Shown piece after piece: positions 1-8,659 of a stretch of 64,000 nt of DNA. The notes beneath the pieces were generated by a model. The model made no database searches. It had not been told where the DNA came from and saw only the letters and a list, made by a program, of their open reading frames with translations. The stretch covers positions 1,550,001 through 1,614,000 of the forward strand of contig NZ_BSVA01000001.1 of assembly GCF_030161875.1 (NCBI RefSeq), given 5' to 3'. The DNA is from Homoserinibacter gongjuensis. GTDB lineage: Bacteria; Actinomycetota; Actinomycetes; Actinomycetales; Microbacteriaceae. The position numbers and the translations under genes were made by a program. The stretch's first letter is position 1. Every line of letters starts with the position of its first letter.

Positions 1-2
1 TC

Positions 3-140
3 CTCGGCAAGGCCAAGGAGCCGTTCGCCCCGAAGGGTCTGTGGCTCACCGGCGTCATCCTGGGCTTCGTCGGCATCGGCATCGCCCTGCTGTCGCTGCT
101 GCTGTGGACGCTCGCCTTCTCGAGCTACACCTACTACTGA
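3..140 (+). CDS. C-terminal end of a small membrane protein (cut by window edge)
   Basis: Only the last 45 codons are present; the frame is open from base 3 to the TGA at 138-140. A charged stretch (GKAKEP) and a short linker are followed by one strongly hydrophobic segment rich in Gly, Ile and Leu, then an aromatic tail ending YTYY. This fits the last transmembrane helix of a small integral membrane protein. No family can be named from so little. It converges on the methyltransferase gene with a gap of 6 bases. Confidence 0.6.
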   Translation, partial: LGKAKEPFAPKGLWLTGVILGFVGIGIALLSLLLWTLAFSSYTYY

Positions 141-146
141 GCCGGC

Positions 147-1323
147 TCAGCCCACGCGGTCGACGAGCAGGGCGGTGCGTCGGCCCGCGAGGCGGGTCAA
201 TACGAGGGTCGCGACATCGGAGCCGCGGAGCGAGAGCCGTGTGCGCAGCTTCGCGGGGTCGACGTCCACGCCTCGCTTCTTGATCTCGAGCGTGCCGATG
301 CCGCGCTCGCGCAGCGCCGACTTCAGACGTCGCTCATCGAACGGCAGTTCCTCGCGCACGCGGAAGACCTGACCGAAAGGTGTCTGGGGCGGCGCGTCGC
401 AGGTGATCCAGGCGATCGTGGGGTCGAGCATGCGTCCGTCGACGCGCCGCGCGAGTTCCCCGATGAGGCGGGCACGGATGACGGCGCCGTCGGGTTCGAG
501 CAGGTACTCGCCCAGCGCGCCGACCGGGGCATCCGGCGCGGCCTCGGCTCCCGTCAGCTCCGTCGCTCCCGCGCCCGTGAGCAGCAGTGCTGCGCGGCCC
601 ACGCCGGCGCGCGCGAGCGCCCCCGTCCACACCACGAGCTCGACGACCTCGCGGTCCACCGAGACCCACTGCGCCTCGACCCCTCGGGCAGCAGCGCGTG
701 GTCGAGCGCAGGGCCGAGCTTGACGCCCGTGGGGCGCTCGGCGGCCCGCGCGAACACGGCATCCAGCGGTGGCGACCAGTCGGCGGGGTCCGCGTGGCGG
801 CGACCCCCTGCGCGCCGGGCGGGATCGAACCAGAGCGCGTCGACATCCGCGGGTTCCGCCTCGAGTGCGTCGCCGTTCACCACCCGCGCCTCCGGGAAGG
901 GTGCGAGGTTGTAGGCCGCGATCGCCGCCGTCACCTCGTCGCGTTCGACGGCGACGACGCGCAGGCCGAGGCTCGCGAAGGCGAGCGCATCCGCTCCGAT
1001 ACCGCAACCCAGGTCGGCGACGGATGTCATGCCGGCCCGCGCGAAGCGGCCCGCGTGCTGCGCGGCGACCTGCAGGCGCGTCGCCTGCTCGAGTCCGTCG
1101 GGGGTGAACAGCATGCGGTCGGCGAACTCGTGGAACCGCGATCGCGCTCGGGTGCGCAGGCGTGCCTGAGTGAGCACCGCAGCGACGAGGGCGGGGAGTG
1201 GCCCGCCGCCCGCAACCGCGACACGATGCGCACGACATCCGCATCGGCCGTCACCGCACCCACCTCGTCGAGCAGCCGCAGACCCTCCGGGGTCAACAGG
1301 GCGCGCAACTCCTCGGGCGTCAT
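147..1323 (-). CDS. Class I SAM-dependent methyltransferase with C-terminal THUMP-like domain (two apparent frameshifts)
   Basis: The protein starts at the ATG at 1323-1321. The SAM-binding glycine motif is VADLGCGIGADALAFAS, followed by an acidic end of strand 2 (VAVERDE) and the motif-IV-like segment ALWFDPARR. The C-terminal part (TPFGQVFRVREELPF, then IGTLEIKKRGVDVDP) resembles the THUMP-like domain often fused to RNA methyltransferase-type folds. The substrate is unknown; RNA is an inference. Reading it whole needs one extra base in the C run at 680-683 and one in the G run at 1193-1196. With both added, the length is 392 codons plus stop, exactly divisible by three. Both sites look like sequence errors rather than decay. 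Confidence 0.8.
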
Positions 1324-1340
1324 GCCCTCACGCTAGTTGC

Positions 1341-1410
1341 CAAACGCTGTAGCGTCGTGCCCCGCGCGCCCGTCATCACTGGCGCGGGAGGCCAACCGCT
1401 GCAGCGTTTG
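1341..1410 (+). repeat. 70-bp palindromic repeat, copy 1 of 3
   Basis: The outer arms are CAAACGCTGTAGCG on the left and a partly matching CCGCTGCAGCGTTTG on the right, around a GC-rich core with CCCGTCATCAC. Copies of the same 70-bp length lie at 21302-21371 and 56139-56208. This copy sits between the divergent methyltransferase and groES genes, upstream of the CIRCE region. Confidence 0.85.
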
Positions 1411-1431
1411 CCGTCACATCCGGGCGGGTAA

Positions 1432-1458
1432 CTGGCAGTCGGATTGAATGAGTGCTAA
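1432..1458 (+). promoter_or_regulatory. CIRCE-like operator 1 for groES
   Basis: CTGGCAGTC, 9 bases, GAGTGCTAA. Against the HrcA consensus TTAGCACTC-N9-GAGTGCTAA, the right arm matches 9/9 and the left 6/9. The 9-base spacer overlaps the likely -35 element, so bound HrcA would block polymerase. Confidence 0.75.
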
Positions 1459-1473
1459 CTCACGCCCTATAGT
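1444..1473 (+). promoter_or_regulatory. Probable sigma-70-type promoter of groES
   Basis: TTGAAT (1444-1449), 18 bases, TATAGT (1468-1473). It lies between and overlaps the two CIRCE-like operators. Transcription would begin near 1480, inside operator 2. Confidence 0.6.
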
Positions 1474-1477
1474 TGTT

Positions 1478-1504
1478 CTGGCACTCTCGAAGTGAGTGTG
1501 CCAA
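1478..1504 (+). promoter_or_regulatory. CIRCE-like operator 2 for groES
   Basis: CTGGCACTC, 9 bases, GTGTGCCAA; 7/9 matches to the HrcA consensus in each arm. It starts 46 bases after operator 1 and lies just downstream of the likely -10 element. Confidence 0.75.
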
Positions 1505-1532
1505 ACCCTGAGTCTTCAGAAAGAGGTCACAC

Positions 1533-1829
1533 GTGTCGGTCTCCATCAAGCCGCTCGAGGATCGCATCGTCATCAAGCAGGTCGAAGCCGAGCAGGTCAC
1601 CGCGTCGGGTCTGGTCATTCCGGACACCGCCAAGGAGAAGCCGCAGGAGGGCGAGGTCATCGCCGTGGGTCCCGGCCGCATCGACGACAACGGCAACCGC
1701 GTTCCGCTCGATGTCGCCGTGGGCGACAAGGTGCTCTACTCCAAGTACGGCGGCACCGAGGTCAAGTTCGGTGGCGACGAGTTCCTCGTGCTCTCCGCTC
1801 GCGACGTGCTGGCGGTCGTCGTCCGCTGA
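1533..1829 (+). CDS. groES: Co-chaperonin GroES (Hsp10)
   Basis: GroES caps the GroEL folding chamber in the cytoplasm. The 98-residue length is normal for the family, and the N-terminal [10 protein letters not shown] and the [17 protein letters not shown] mobile-loop region are diagnostic. The start is a GTG preceded by AAGAGG. No groEL follows: the gene ends in a strong terminator and the next gene encodes a permease, so groEL must be elsewhere. Regulation is very likely by HrcA, through the two CIRCE-like elements at 1432-1458 and 1478-1504. Confidence 0.97.
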   Translation: MSVSIKPLEDRIVIKQVEAEQVTASGLVIPDTAKEKPQEGEVIAVGPGRIDDNGNRVPLDVAVGDKVLYSKYGGTEVKFGGDEFLVLSARDVLAVVVR

Positions 1830-1893
1830 GTCGTCTCGCGCTGTGGTCACCGCAGCGCAGGGCGTCCGGATGCCGCCTCCGCGACATCCTGCC

Positions 1894-1927
1894 GAAAGGC
1901 CCCATGGCTCTGCCATCGGGGCCTTTC
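1894..1927 (+). terminator. Rho-independent terminator after groES
   Basis: Perfect 10-bp arms GAAAGGCCCC / GGGGCCTTTC around a 14-base loop, followed by the pyrimidine-rich TCGTCTTCTC. It separates groES from rarD. Confidence 0.85.
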
Positions 1928-1966
1928 TCGTCTTCTCGGTGCATTCGCGCCCACTAGCCTCGAGTG

Positions 1967-2896
1967 ATGAGTGCCGAGCCGACCCGACGACGCGGCGGCG
2001 GCACCGGCCTCGTCTTCGCGATCGGGGCGTACGTACTCTGGGGCTTCCTTCCGGGCTTCTTCCTGCTGCTGGAACCCGCGAGCGCGTGGGAGATCGTGGC
2101 CTTCCGCGTGCTCATGTCGCTCGTGTTCTGCGCCGTGCTGCTCACCGTCACGCGCGGGTGGCGCGGCCTCTTCGGTCTCTCCCGCCAGCCGCGGGTGCTG
2201 TTCACCATGGCGCTCGCGGGCGCGCTCATCTACGTGAACTGGCAGGTGTTCGTGATCGCGGCGCTGACCGGCCACGTCGTGGAGGGCTCGCTCGGATACT
2301 TCATCAACCCCGTCATCACGGTCGCCCTCGGTGTCGTGCTGCTGCGCGAACGGTTGAGGCCGCTGCAGTGGATCGCGGTCGGGGTGTCGGTCGTCGCGAT
2401 CCTCGTGATCGCGATCGGGTACGGCGCCTTCCCGTGGATCGCCCTCACGCTCGCGCTCTCCTTCGGCTTCTACGGCTTCATCAAGAAGCGGGTCGGCGCC
2501 CAGGTCGACGCCGTCTCGGGGCTCACCCTCGAGACCGCGTGGCTCGCGCCGGTCGCGGTCGTGCAGCTCGCCGTCACGGGTGCCGTGGTCGGGTTGTCGT
2601 TCGGCAGCCTGGGCCCCGTGCACCTCGCACTCATGATCGCCACGGGTGTCGTCACGGCCGTGCCGCTGCTGCTGTTCGCAGCCGCCGCCCGGCGTCTGCC
2701 CCTCGTCGCGCTCGGCCTCACGCAGTACCTGACGCCCGTGCTGCAGTTCCTGACGGGCGTCTTCCTGCTGCACGAGCCGATGCCCACAGGTCGCTGGATC
2801 GGCTTCTGTCTCGTCTGGCTCGCGCTCGTGCTGCTCACGATCGACATGATCCGGGCCGCCCGCGCCGGTCGCCGCGCCTCCCTTCCCGTGGCGTGA
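1967..2896 (+). CDS. rarD: EamA-family transporter of the RarD type
   Basis: An integral membrane protein of about 309 residues with roughly ten hydrophobic segments in two EamA/DMT half-repeats. The start (FAIGAYVLWGFLPGFF) and the segments EGSLGYFINPVITVALGVVLLRE (read in two parts: EGSLGYFINP and VITVALGVVLLRE) and LTQYLTPVLQFLTGVFLLHE are characteristic of RarD. RarD was linked to chloramphenicol sensitivity in other bacteria, but its substrate is not established. GTG at 1964 and ATG at 1967 are adjacent possible starts; the ATG is chosen by convention. It is isolated from groES by a terminator. Confidence 0.88.
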   Translation: MSAEPTRRRGGGTGLVFAIGAYVLWGFLPGFFLLLEPASAWEIVAFRVLMSLVFCAVLLTVTRGWRGLFGLSRQPRVLFTMALAGALIYVNWQVFVIAALTGHVVEGSLGYFINPVITVALGVVLLRERLRPLQWIAVGVSVVAILVIAIGYGAFPWIALTLALSFGFYGFIKKRVGAQVDAVSGLTLETAWLAPVAVVQLAVTGAVVGLSFGSLGPVHLALMIATGVVTAVPLLLFAAAARRLPLVALGLTQYLTPVLQFLTGVFLLHEPMPTGRWIGFCLVWLALVLLTIDMIRAARAGRRASLPVA

Positions 2897-2916
2897 GCGC
2901 GCGATAGTGTCGCCGC

Positions 2917-4172
2917 GTGCCACGTCGACGCCGTCCCGCCCTGCTGACTGCGGCATCCGCGCTCGCCCTCGCCGCCGTGCTCGCCGGCTGCACCGCCGCC
3001 CCGATGCCGGTGCCCACGCCCACCCCGAGAAGACCGTCGCGCCGAGCGGTGACGGCGTGCTGCGCATCGGCACCCTGTTCCCCACGACGGGTGCCACCTC
3101 GTTCCTCGGGGCCGCGCAGGTCGCGGGCGTGAACGCCGCCGTGCGCGAGATCAACGCCGCGGGTGGATTCGACGGCGCACCGGTCGAGGTGGTCAACCGC
3201 GACTCCGGTGACGCGACGACCGAGAAGGCGGAGGAGTCGTTCGCCGCGCTCGTCGAGAAGGGCGTCGACGTCATCATCGGACCGAGCTCCTCGGTGCTTG
3301 CGGAGCGCCTGCTGCCTCGCGCGATCGAGGCCGGCATCCCCCTCATCTCGCCCGCCGCCACCTATCCGGGAGTGGGGACGGATGCCGAAGGCTTCTTCGC
3401 CCGCACCGTCCCGGCCTACCCGCTGCAGGGTGTCGCGCTCGGCGAGCTCCTGACGGCCCAGAAGGCTGCCGAGGTCGCCCTTGTCGTCGGCACCGACGAC
3501 GTCTCGGGCTCGATCACCCCCACCCTCACCGAGTCGCTGAGCGCGAACGGGGGCGAGCTCGTCGTGACCGCAACGGTCGCCGATGCCGCGGCGGTCGCAT
3601 CCGCGGTCTCGAAGGTCACCACCGCGAAGCCGGATGCCGTCGTGCTCGCCACCCCCGACAACGGCGACGTCACCAAGGCCCTCATCACGGCGCTCGTGAA
3701 GGCCGGTTACGGCGGCACGAAGCTGTGGCTCACGAGCCAGAACCTCGCCGACTACTCGCAGGCGCTGCCGGCGGGCACCCTGAAGGATGTCAACGGCGTT
3801 CTCGAAGGTGGCCGGCCCGATGACGCCTTCATCGCGAAGCTCAAGGTCGAGGACCCCGGACTCGGCGACGTGCGCTATGCGGCCGAGGCCTACGACGCGA
3901 CGGTCATCGCGGCCCTCGCCGCGATCCTCGCGCACGACGACGGCGGGGCGTCGATCGCGTGGAAGCTCGGCGCTGTGACGCAGGAAGGCATCCGCTGCTC
4001 GAGCTTCGGCGAATGCGCCGACGTGCTGAGCACCGAGCCCGACATCGCCTACGAGGGTGTCGTGGGGCCGCTGCGCTTCGACGCCGCGGGGGATCCCACG
4101 CGGGCGCGGTACGACGTGCTCACCTACAACGGCGAGAACAAGGCCGCGCGAACGGCGACGACCGAGGGCTGA
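2917..4172 (+). CDS. ABC importer substrate-binding lipoprotein, branched-chain amino acid/amide type (one apparent frameshift)
   Basis: Starting from GTG 2917, the N-terminus is MPRRRRPALLTAASALALAA followed by the lipobox LAGC, so a lipid-anchored extracellular protein is expected. The body (VLRIGTLFPTTGATSFLGAA, then EINAAGGFDGAPVEVVNRDSG) is a periplasmic-binding-protein type 1 fold of the Leu/Ile/Val-binding family. Signal peptide and body are in different frames; one extra C in the run at 3023-3026 joins them into 418 residues. A C-terminal Cys pair (CSSFGEC) is shared with the next gene. Substrate is inferred from family; the permease and ATPase genes are on the opposite strand at 6913-10953. 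Confidence 0.85.
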
Positions 4173-4337
4173 ATCGTCGCGGCGGTGCGGATGCAGTGGT
4201 CTCGGGGCGTCAAATGTAACGATTCGGTCGCTTTACAGACCGTTAACACATCGCAACACCGGTGACACCGGGTGGCAAGTAAGTTTGAGCAACCGGGGAG
4301 GCCGGTAGGCCGCCCCACGGAACCAACAAGGAGCACA

Positions 4338-5687
4338 ATGAGCGTCTTCACGCGTTCACGCCGCGCGAGCATCCTGGGCGCTGTCGCCCTGGTCAGCGCG
4401 GGCGCACTCGTCCTCGCCGGCTGTTCGACGGGCGGAGGAACCGAATCCGACCCGGAGGCCGACGCCTTCGACTTCCCGATCGACTGCGACGAGGCGGCGC
4501 CCGCGTCGTACACGCCGACGTATTCGTCGACGTCGACCGGTCCCGCGAGCGGCCTGACCTACAAGATCGGTACGGCCCTGCCCGCGACCGGAAACCTCGC
4601 GTTCCTCGGACCGCCCGAGATCGCAGCCACCGAGTACGCGGCATCCGTCGTGAACGAGGCGAACAAGGGCATCACGATCGACCTCATCCAGGGCGACTCG
4701 GGTGACACCGACAACAAGGCCTACGAGACGGAGATCCCGCGCGTCCTCGGCGAGGGCGCCACCGCCGTCGTCGGCGCCGCGTCGTCCGGTGTCTCGCTGC
4801 AGTTCATCGACCAGGTGATCGCAGCGGGCGCCATCCAGTTCTCGCCCGCGAACACCTCGGCTGCCTTCACCGGCTACGAGGACAACGGCCTGTACTGGCG
4901 CACCGCCCCCTCCGACGTGCTGCAGGGCGAGGTGCTCGGCAACCTCATCGCTGCGGACGGCGCTGAGACCCTCGGCATGCTGATCCTCAACGACTCCTAC
5001 GGAACGGGCCTCGCCTGCTTCGCCAAGGCTGCGTTCGAGTCGGCGGGTGGCTCGGTCGTCTCGGCTGCGCTCTACAACACCGGCGACACGAACTTCTCGT
5101 CGCAGGTGGAGGACGTGCTCGCCGCCGACCCCGACGCCATCGCCCTGATCACCTTCGAAGAGGTCAAGACGATCATCCCGGAGCTGCTCGGAGCCGACTT
5201 CCCCGCCGACAAGATGTACCTCGTCGACGGCAACCTGGCGAACTTCGGTGACGAGTTCGACCCGGGCACGCTCGAGGGCGCCAAGGGCACCTACCCGGCA
5301 GTCGACCCCGCGTCGATCGCCGAGTTCCGCGACAGCCTCCAGGCCTTCTGGACGGGTGCCGGCAACGAGGAGCTCAAGGACTTCACCTACGGACCCGAGT
5401 CGTTCGACGCCGTGATCCTGCTCGCCCTGGCGGCCCTCGAGGCCGGCTCGACGGCTGGTCCCGACGTGGCGGCGCACCTGCAGCAGGTGTCGGGTGGTTC
5501 CGGTGACGGCACCAAGTGCACCACGTACGCCGAGTGCGCCGACATCATCATCGGAGGCGGCGTCGCCGACTACGACGGTGTGTCGGGCCCGATCACGTTC
5601 AACGAGGTCGGCGACCCCACGGAGGCGTCGATCGGCGTCTTCCAGTACGGGAGCGACAACAACTACTCGTTCCTGAACGTGGGCTGA
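4338..5687 (+). CDS. ABC importer substrate-binding lipoprotein, branched-chain amino acid/amide type
   Basis: An intact 449-residue paralog of the preceding gene. ATG 4338 follows AAGGAG. The signal peptide ends in the lipobox LAGC, with a Gly/Ser-rich linker. The ligand-binding fold starts at YKIGTALPATGNLAFLGPPE and ends with the shared Cys motif CTTYAEC. Two binding proteins for one LivHMGF membrane complex is common and suggests two ligands or two affinities. The 165-base gap upstream is richer in A+T and probably holds the promoter, but I cannot fix its boxes. A strong terminator follows at 5705. Confidence 0.9.
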   Translation: MSVFTRSRRASILGAVALVSAGALVLAGCSTGGGTESDPEADAFDFPIDCDEAAPASYTPTYSSTSTGPASGLTYKIGTALPATGNLAFLGPPEIAATEYAASVVNEANKGITIDLIQGDSGDTDNKAYETEIPRVLGEGATAVVGAASSGVSLQFIDQVIAAGAIQFSPANTSAAFTGYEDNGLYWRTAPSDVLQGEVLGNLIAADGAETLGMLILNDSYGTGLACFAKAAFESAGGSVVSAALYNTGDTNFSSQVEDVLAADPDAIALITFEEVKTIIPELLGADFPADKMYLVDGNLANFGDEFDPGTLEGAKGTYPAVDPASIAEFRDSLQAFWTGAGNEELKDFTYGPESFDAVILLALAALEAGSTAGPDVAAHLQQVSGGSGDGTKCTTYAECADIIIGGGVADYDGVSGPITFNEVGDPTEASIGVFQYGSDNNYSFLNVG

Positions 5688-5704
5688 TCCACACACAGCA
5701 CGTC

Positions 5705-5732
5705 GCGGCCCCGGTCTTCGGACCGGGGCCGC
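5705..5732 (+). terminator. Rho-independent terminator after the binding-protein gene
   Basis: Perfect 12-bp arms GCGGCCCCGGTC / GACCGGGGCCGC closed by a TTCG tetraloop, followed by TTCGTTTGT. It could also serve the convergent gene at 5760. Confidence 0.93.
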
Positions 5733-5759
5733 TTCGTTTGTGCGGGGTGGTTGTCCGAC

Positions 5760-6749
5760 TCAGCGCGATCCTGGCACCCAGCCGCCGCGAAGGAGGGCGT
5801 CACGCACGAGGGTCACGCCCCGCTCCGGATGCTGCCGGACCTGAATGCCTGTGAGGCGCACGGTCTCGTAGCCTTCAGCCGCGTATGCCGCCTGCTTCTC
5901 GATGTCTCGTGCCCACTGACGCCTGTCGGTGCGGTGATGGTCGCCCTCGACTTCGATCAGTACGCGAAATCGCGGGTACCTCATATCGGCGATGCCGCGG
6001 AGTCGGCCCCCAACACTCCGGATCTCCACGTCGAGCTCCGGTTCCGGCAGGCCCGCGTCCTCGGCGTTGAGGCGCACGTCCGTCTCCAGCGGCGACATAC
6101 TGCCTACTCGGACGCGGGCCAGGGCTCTGCGGAGGCGCGCGGTTCCCGGACGGCGCCCGATGTCGACGGCGGCGCGGAGTTCATCGAGCGTTGCGAGGCG
6201 CCATTCGGGGCGAGGGACGCCGCGGTCGTCGCGGGGAACACGCACGATCGCGTCCCCGAGTCGCACGAGGTCCCGTTCGCTCATTTCGCTGCCGAGCATC
6301 GTCCACGCGGACGCCGGGCTCGCCACTCGCAGGTCGTCGCGCACCTGGACGTCGACATACGCGGCATTCAGTGCTCGCCCGCGGATCCCGCGACCTCGCG
6401 GTGCCCGCCGCGGGGCGAACACTCCCACCTCGAGTTCGGCGCCATGAGGCGCAGGGAGGCCGAGCAGAACGGCCGCGGTGCGGCCGGCGAAGAACGCGCC
6501 CGGCGACATCACCGCGGCATAGGAACGTGCGTCTCGAATAACGCGCGCCCGCATCGCGCGGTCCCGCGCGAGCGGTGCGTCATCTGCACGCCCGGGTGGC
6601 GCATCGGCCCTTCGTCGACGTACGCCGTAGAAGGGCGCATCCAGGTCGCGCGCCCGCAGGCGCCGTGCACTCACGCCGGCTTGCCGCGCGAGCGAGTAGG
6701 AGAAGCTGTCGTCAAGCGCGGCGGGCAGCTCGCCAGGTGACCTGGGCAT
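5760..6749 (-). CDS. AbiEi-like N-terminal / DUF559-type nuclease-fold protein
   Basis: A protein of about 329 residues. The N-terminal third (SLARQAGVSARRLRARDLD) looks like the winged-helix recognition domain of AbiEi-type proteins. The C-terminus (GIADMRYPRFRVLIEVEGDH, then YETVRLTGIQV) has the Asp...Glu-X-Glu pattern of the DUF559/Vsr-like nuclease fold. Such proteins are frequent in Actinobacteria and mostly uncharacterised. No AbiEii-type toxin gene is adjacent, so a working type IV toxin-antitoxin pair is not supported. ATG 6749 is chosen; GTG 6764 is a longer alternative. The gene splits the liv locus and has a related gene at 13000. Confidence 0.65.
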   Translation of the reverse strand: MPRSPGELPAALDDSFSYSLARQAGVSARRLRARDLDAPFYGVRRRRADAPPGRADDAPLARDRAMRARVIRDARSYAAVMSPGAFFAGRTAAVLLGLPAPHGAELEVGVFAPRRAPRGRGIRGRALNAAYVDVQVRDDLRVASPASAWTMLGSEMSERDLVRLGDAIVRVPRDDRGVPRPEWRLATLDELRAAVDIGRRPGTARLRRALARVRVGSMSPLETDVRLNAEDAGLPEPELDVEIRSVGGRLRGIADMRYPRFRVLIEVEGDHHRTDRRQWARDIEKQAAYAAEGYETVRLTGIQVRQHPERGVTLVRDALLRGGWVPGSR

Positions 6750-6854
6750 GCCCCAGACGACCACGTCGGGAACTCAACATGCCCCTGCCGAGTAGTTGTC
6801 CACATCCGCTGCCCCAGCGTCGTGTGTGTGCAGGAGCAGTGCCACAACTCCACT

Positions 6855-6901
6855 CGTCACAGATTGTTGCTTCCGCCCTCTCTAGGCGGCAATCTGCGAC
6901 G
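6855..6901 (-). repeat. Inverted repeat after livF
   Basis: Arms CGTCACAGATT / AATCTGCGACG (one mismatch) with an inner CCGCC/GGCGG stem. It lies just past the livF stop and could end liv transcription, but there is no T tract on the minus strand. Confidence 0.6.
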
Positions 6902-6912
6902 AGCGAAGCGGG

Positions 6913-7680
6913 TCAGCTGCCCAGGGTGCCGAGGTAGAGCCCGATGACGTTCGGGTCGTTCAGCAGCTCGCGGCCCGTGCCGGTGTAGGCGTCGCGTCCC
7001 TGGTCGAGCACGTAGCCGCGGTCGCAGATCTGCAGGCAGCGCCGCGCGTTCTGCTCGACCATGATCGTCGTCACGCCCGCCTTGTTGATCTCCGAGACCC
7101 GGATGAACGCCTCGTCCTGGCGAGACGGCGAGAGCCCGGCAGACGGCTCGTCGAGCAGCAGCACGTGCGGGTCCATCATGAGCGCGCGGCCCATCGCGAC
7201 CATCTGGCGCTCGCCGCCCGACAGGGAGCCGGCCCGCTGCTGCAGGCGCTTGCCGAGGTCGGGGAAGATCGAGGTCACGAAATCGATGCGCTCGGCGACG
7301 ATCTTGGGCCGCTGATAGGCGCCCATCTGCAGGTTCTCGGCGATCGAGAGGCTCGGGAAGACGTTGTTGGTCTGCGGCACGAAGCCCACGCCTTTGGCGA
7401 CGAGCTTGTTGGCGCGCAGGCCCGTGATGTCCTCGCCGTTGAGCTTGACGACCCCCGAGCGGATCTTCACCTGCCCGAAGATCGCCTTGAGCATGGTGGA
7501 CTTGCCGGCGCCGTTCGGCCCGATGATGCCGATCAGCTCGCCCTTGGCGGCCGTCAGGCTCGCCCCGTTGAGGATGTTCACGCCGGGCAGGTAACCCGCG
7601 ACGACGTCGTCGAGTTCGACGACGTACTCGGTCGGTTCCGGCGCGGTCGTGGCGGCGACCGAGGCCTGGGTGTCGCTCAT
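6913..7680 (-). CDS. livF: Branched-chain amino acid ABC transporter ATP-binding protein LivF
   Basis: A 255-residue cytoplasmic ATPase that powers uptake together with LivG. Walker A is GPNGAGKST, the signature motif LSGGERQMVAMGRAL, Walker B VLLLDEPSAGLSP, and the switch His lies in a degenerate EQNAR context typical of LivF. The ATG overlaps the corrected livG stop as ATGA, implying translational coupling. It is last in livH-livM-livG-livF, followed by an inverted repeat at 6855-6901. No frameshift in this gene. Confidence 0.95.
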   Translation of the reverse strand: MSDTQASVAATTAPEPTEYVVELDDVVAGYLPGVNILNGASLTAAKGELIGIIGPNGAGKSTMLKAIFGQVKIRSGVVKLNGEDITGLRANKLVAKGVGFVPQTNNVFPSLSIAENLQMGAYQRPKIVAERIDFVTSIFPDLGKRLQQRAGSLSGGERQMVAMGRALMMDPHVLLLDEPSAGLSPSRQDEAFIRVSEINKAGVTTIMVEQNARRCLQICDRGYVLDQGRDAYTGTGRELLNDPNVIGLYLGTLGS

Positions 7681-8659
7681 CGGGCGTCCTCCTCGCCGTG
7701 GGATTCGGCATCCGCTTCGATCGCGGCGTCGACCTCGCCGGCCTCTTCGGCGAGTTCGCGCCCTCGGCGCTCAGCTCACCGGCGTGGCGGCCCGTCACGA
7801 CGCCGAGGTCGACGTCCTGGTGGGCGCCGAGGTAGGCGTCGATCACGGCCTGCTCCTTCATGACCGACTCGGGCGGCCCCTCGGCCACGACCCGACCCTC
7901 GGCCATCACGACGACCCAGTCGGCGATGTGCCGCACCATGTGCATGTCGTGTTCGACGAACACGACAGTCATGCCGAGGTCCTTCAGGTCGAGGATGTGG
8001 TCGAGCAGCGACTGCGTGAGGGCGGGGTTCACGCCCGCCATCGGCTCGTCGAGCATGACGAGCTGCGGGTCGCTCATGAGGGCGCGCGCCATCTCGAGCA
8101 GCTTGCGCTGGCCGCCCGAGAGCGAGGCGGCGAAGTCCTTCTCCTTGGTGTCGAGCTTGAAGCGCGCCAGGAGCTCGCGCGCCTTCTCCTCGATCGCGGT
8201 CTCCTGCCTGCCCCACAGGAAGGGCAGGAGGCCGGCCCAGATGCGCTCGCCGGTCTGCTTCGTCGCGCCGAGCTTCATGTTCTCGAGCACCGTGAGCAGG
8301 CCGAGTGACTTCGTGAGCTGGAAGGTGCGCACCTGACCCATGCGCGCGGTCTTGTAGGCGGGGATGCCGGAGATCGCGGTGCCGTCGAACGACCAGCTGC
8401 CGGCGTTGGGCTTATCGAAGCCCGTGAGCAGGTTGAACAGCGTGGTCTTGCCCGCCCCGTTCGGCCCGATGAGCGCCGTGATGGCGTTGCGGGGGATCTC
8501 GAGGTGCTCCACGTCGACAGCCGTCAGACCGCCGAACACGCGGCGCACGCCGTCGATGACGATGATCGGGTCGACCTTGGCGACACCGGGACGGATATCG
8601 CCCGTGTGCAATCCGGTGGTCTTGGGGCGCGGGGTCGGGGGTGCGACGTCAGCGGACAA
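7677..8659 (-). CDS. livG: Branched-chain amino acid ABC transporter ATP-binding protein LivG (one apparent frameshift near the C-terminus)
   Basis: The partner ATPase of LivF. Walker A GPNGAGKTTLFNLLTGF, signature LSGGQRKLLEMARAL, Walker B LVMLDEPMAGVNP and the H-loop FVEHDMHMV are all present. The likely start is TTG 8659, overlapping the livM stop; the extension before the ATPase domain is Pro/Thr-rich. As given, the frame slips after GELSAEG and would run into livF. One extra base in the C run at 7761-7763 (G on the coding strand) restores an acidic tail ending GEEDAR with its stop overlapping the livF ATG. The corrected length is 327 residues. Confidence 0.9.

Noticed and set aside
5760-6749. 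A complete AbiE toxin-antitoxin system.
   Set aside because: No AbiEii nucleotidyltransferase-type gene lies next to either AbiEi-like gene, and both proteins carry a nuclease-like C-terminus instead.
6857-8659. A single 600-codon fusion of LivG with a second protein.
   Set aside because: It arises only because the frame slips near 7761 and runs out of frame through livF. The separate livF frame has all ATPase motifs.
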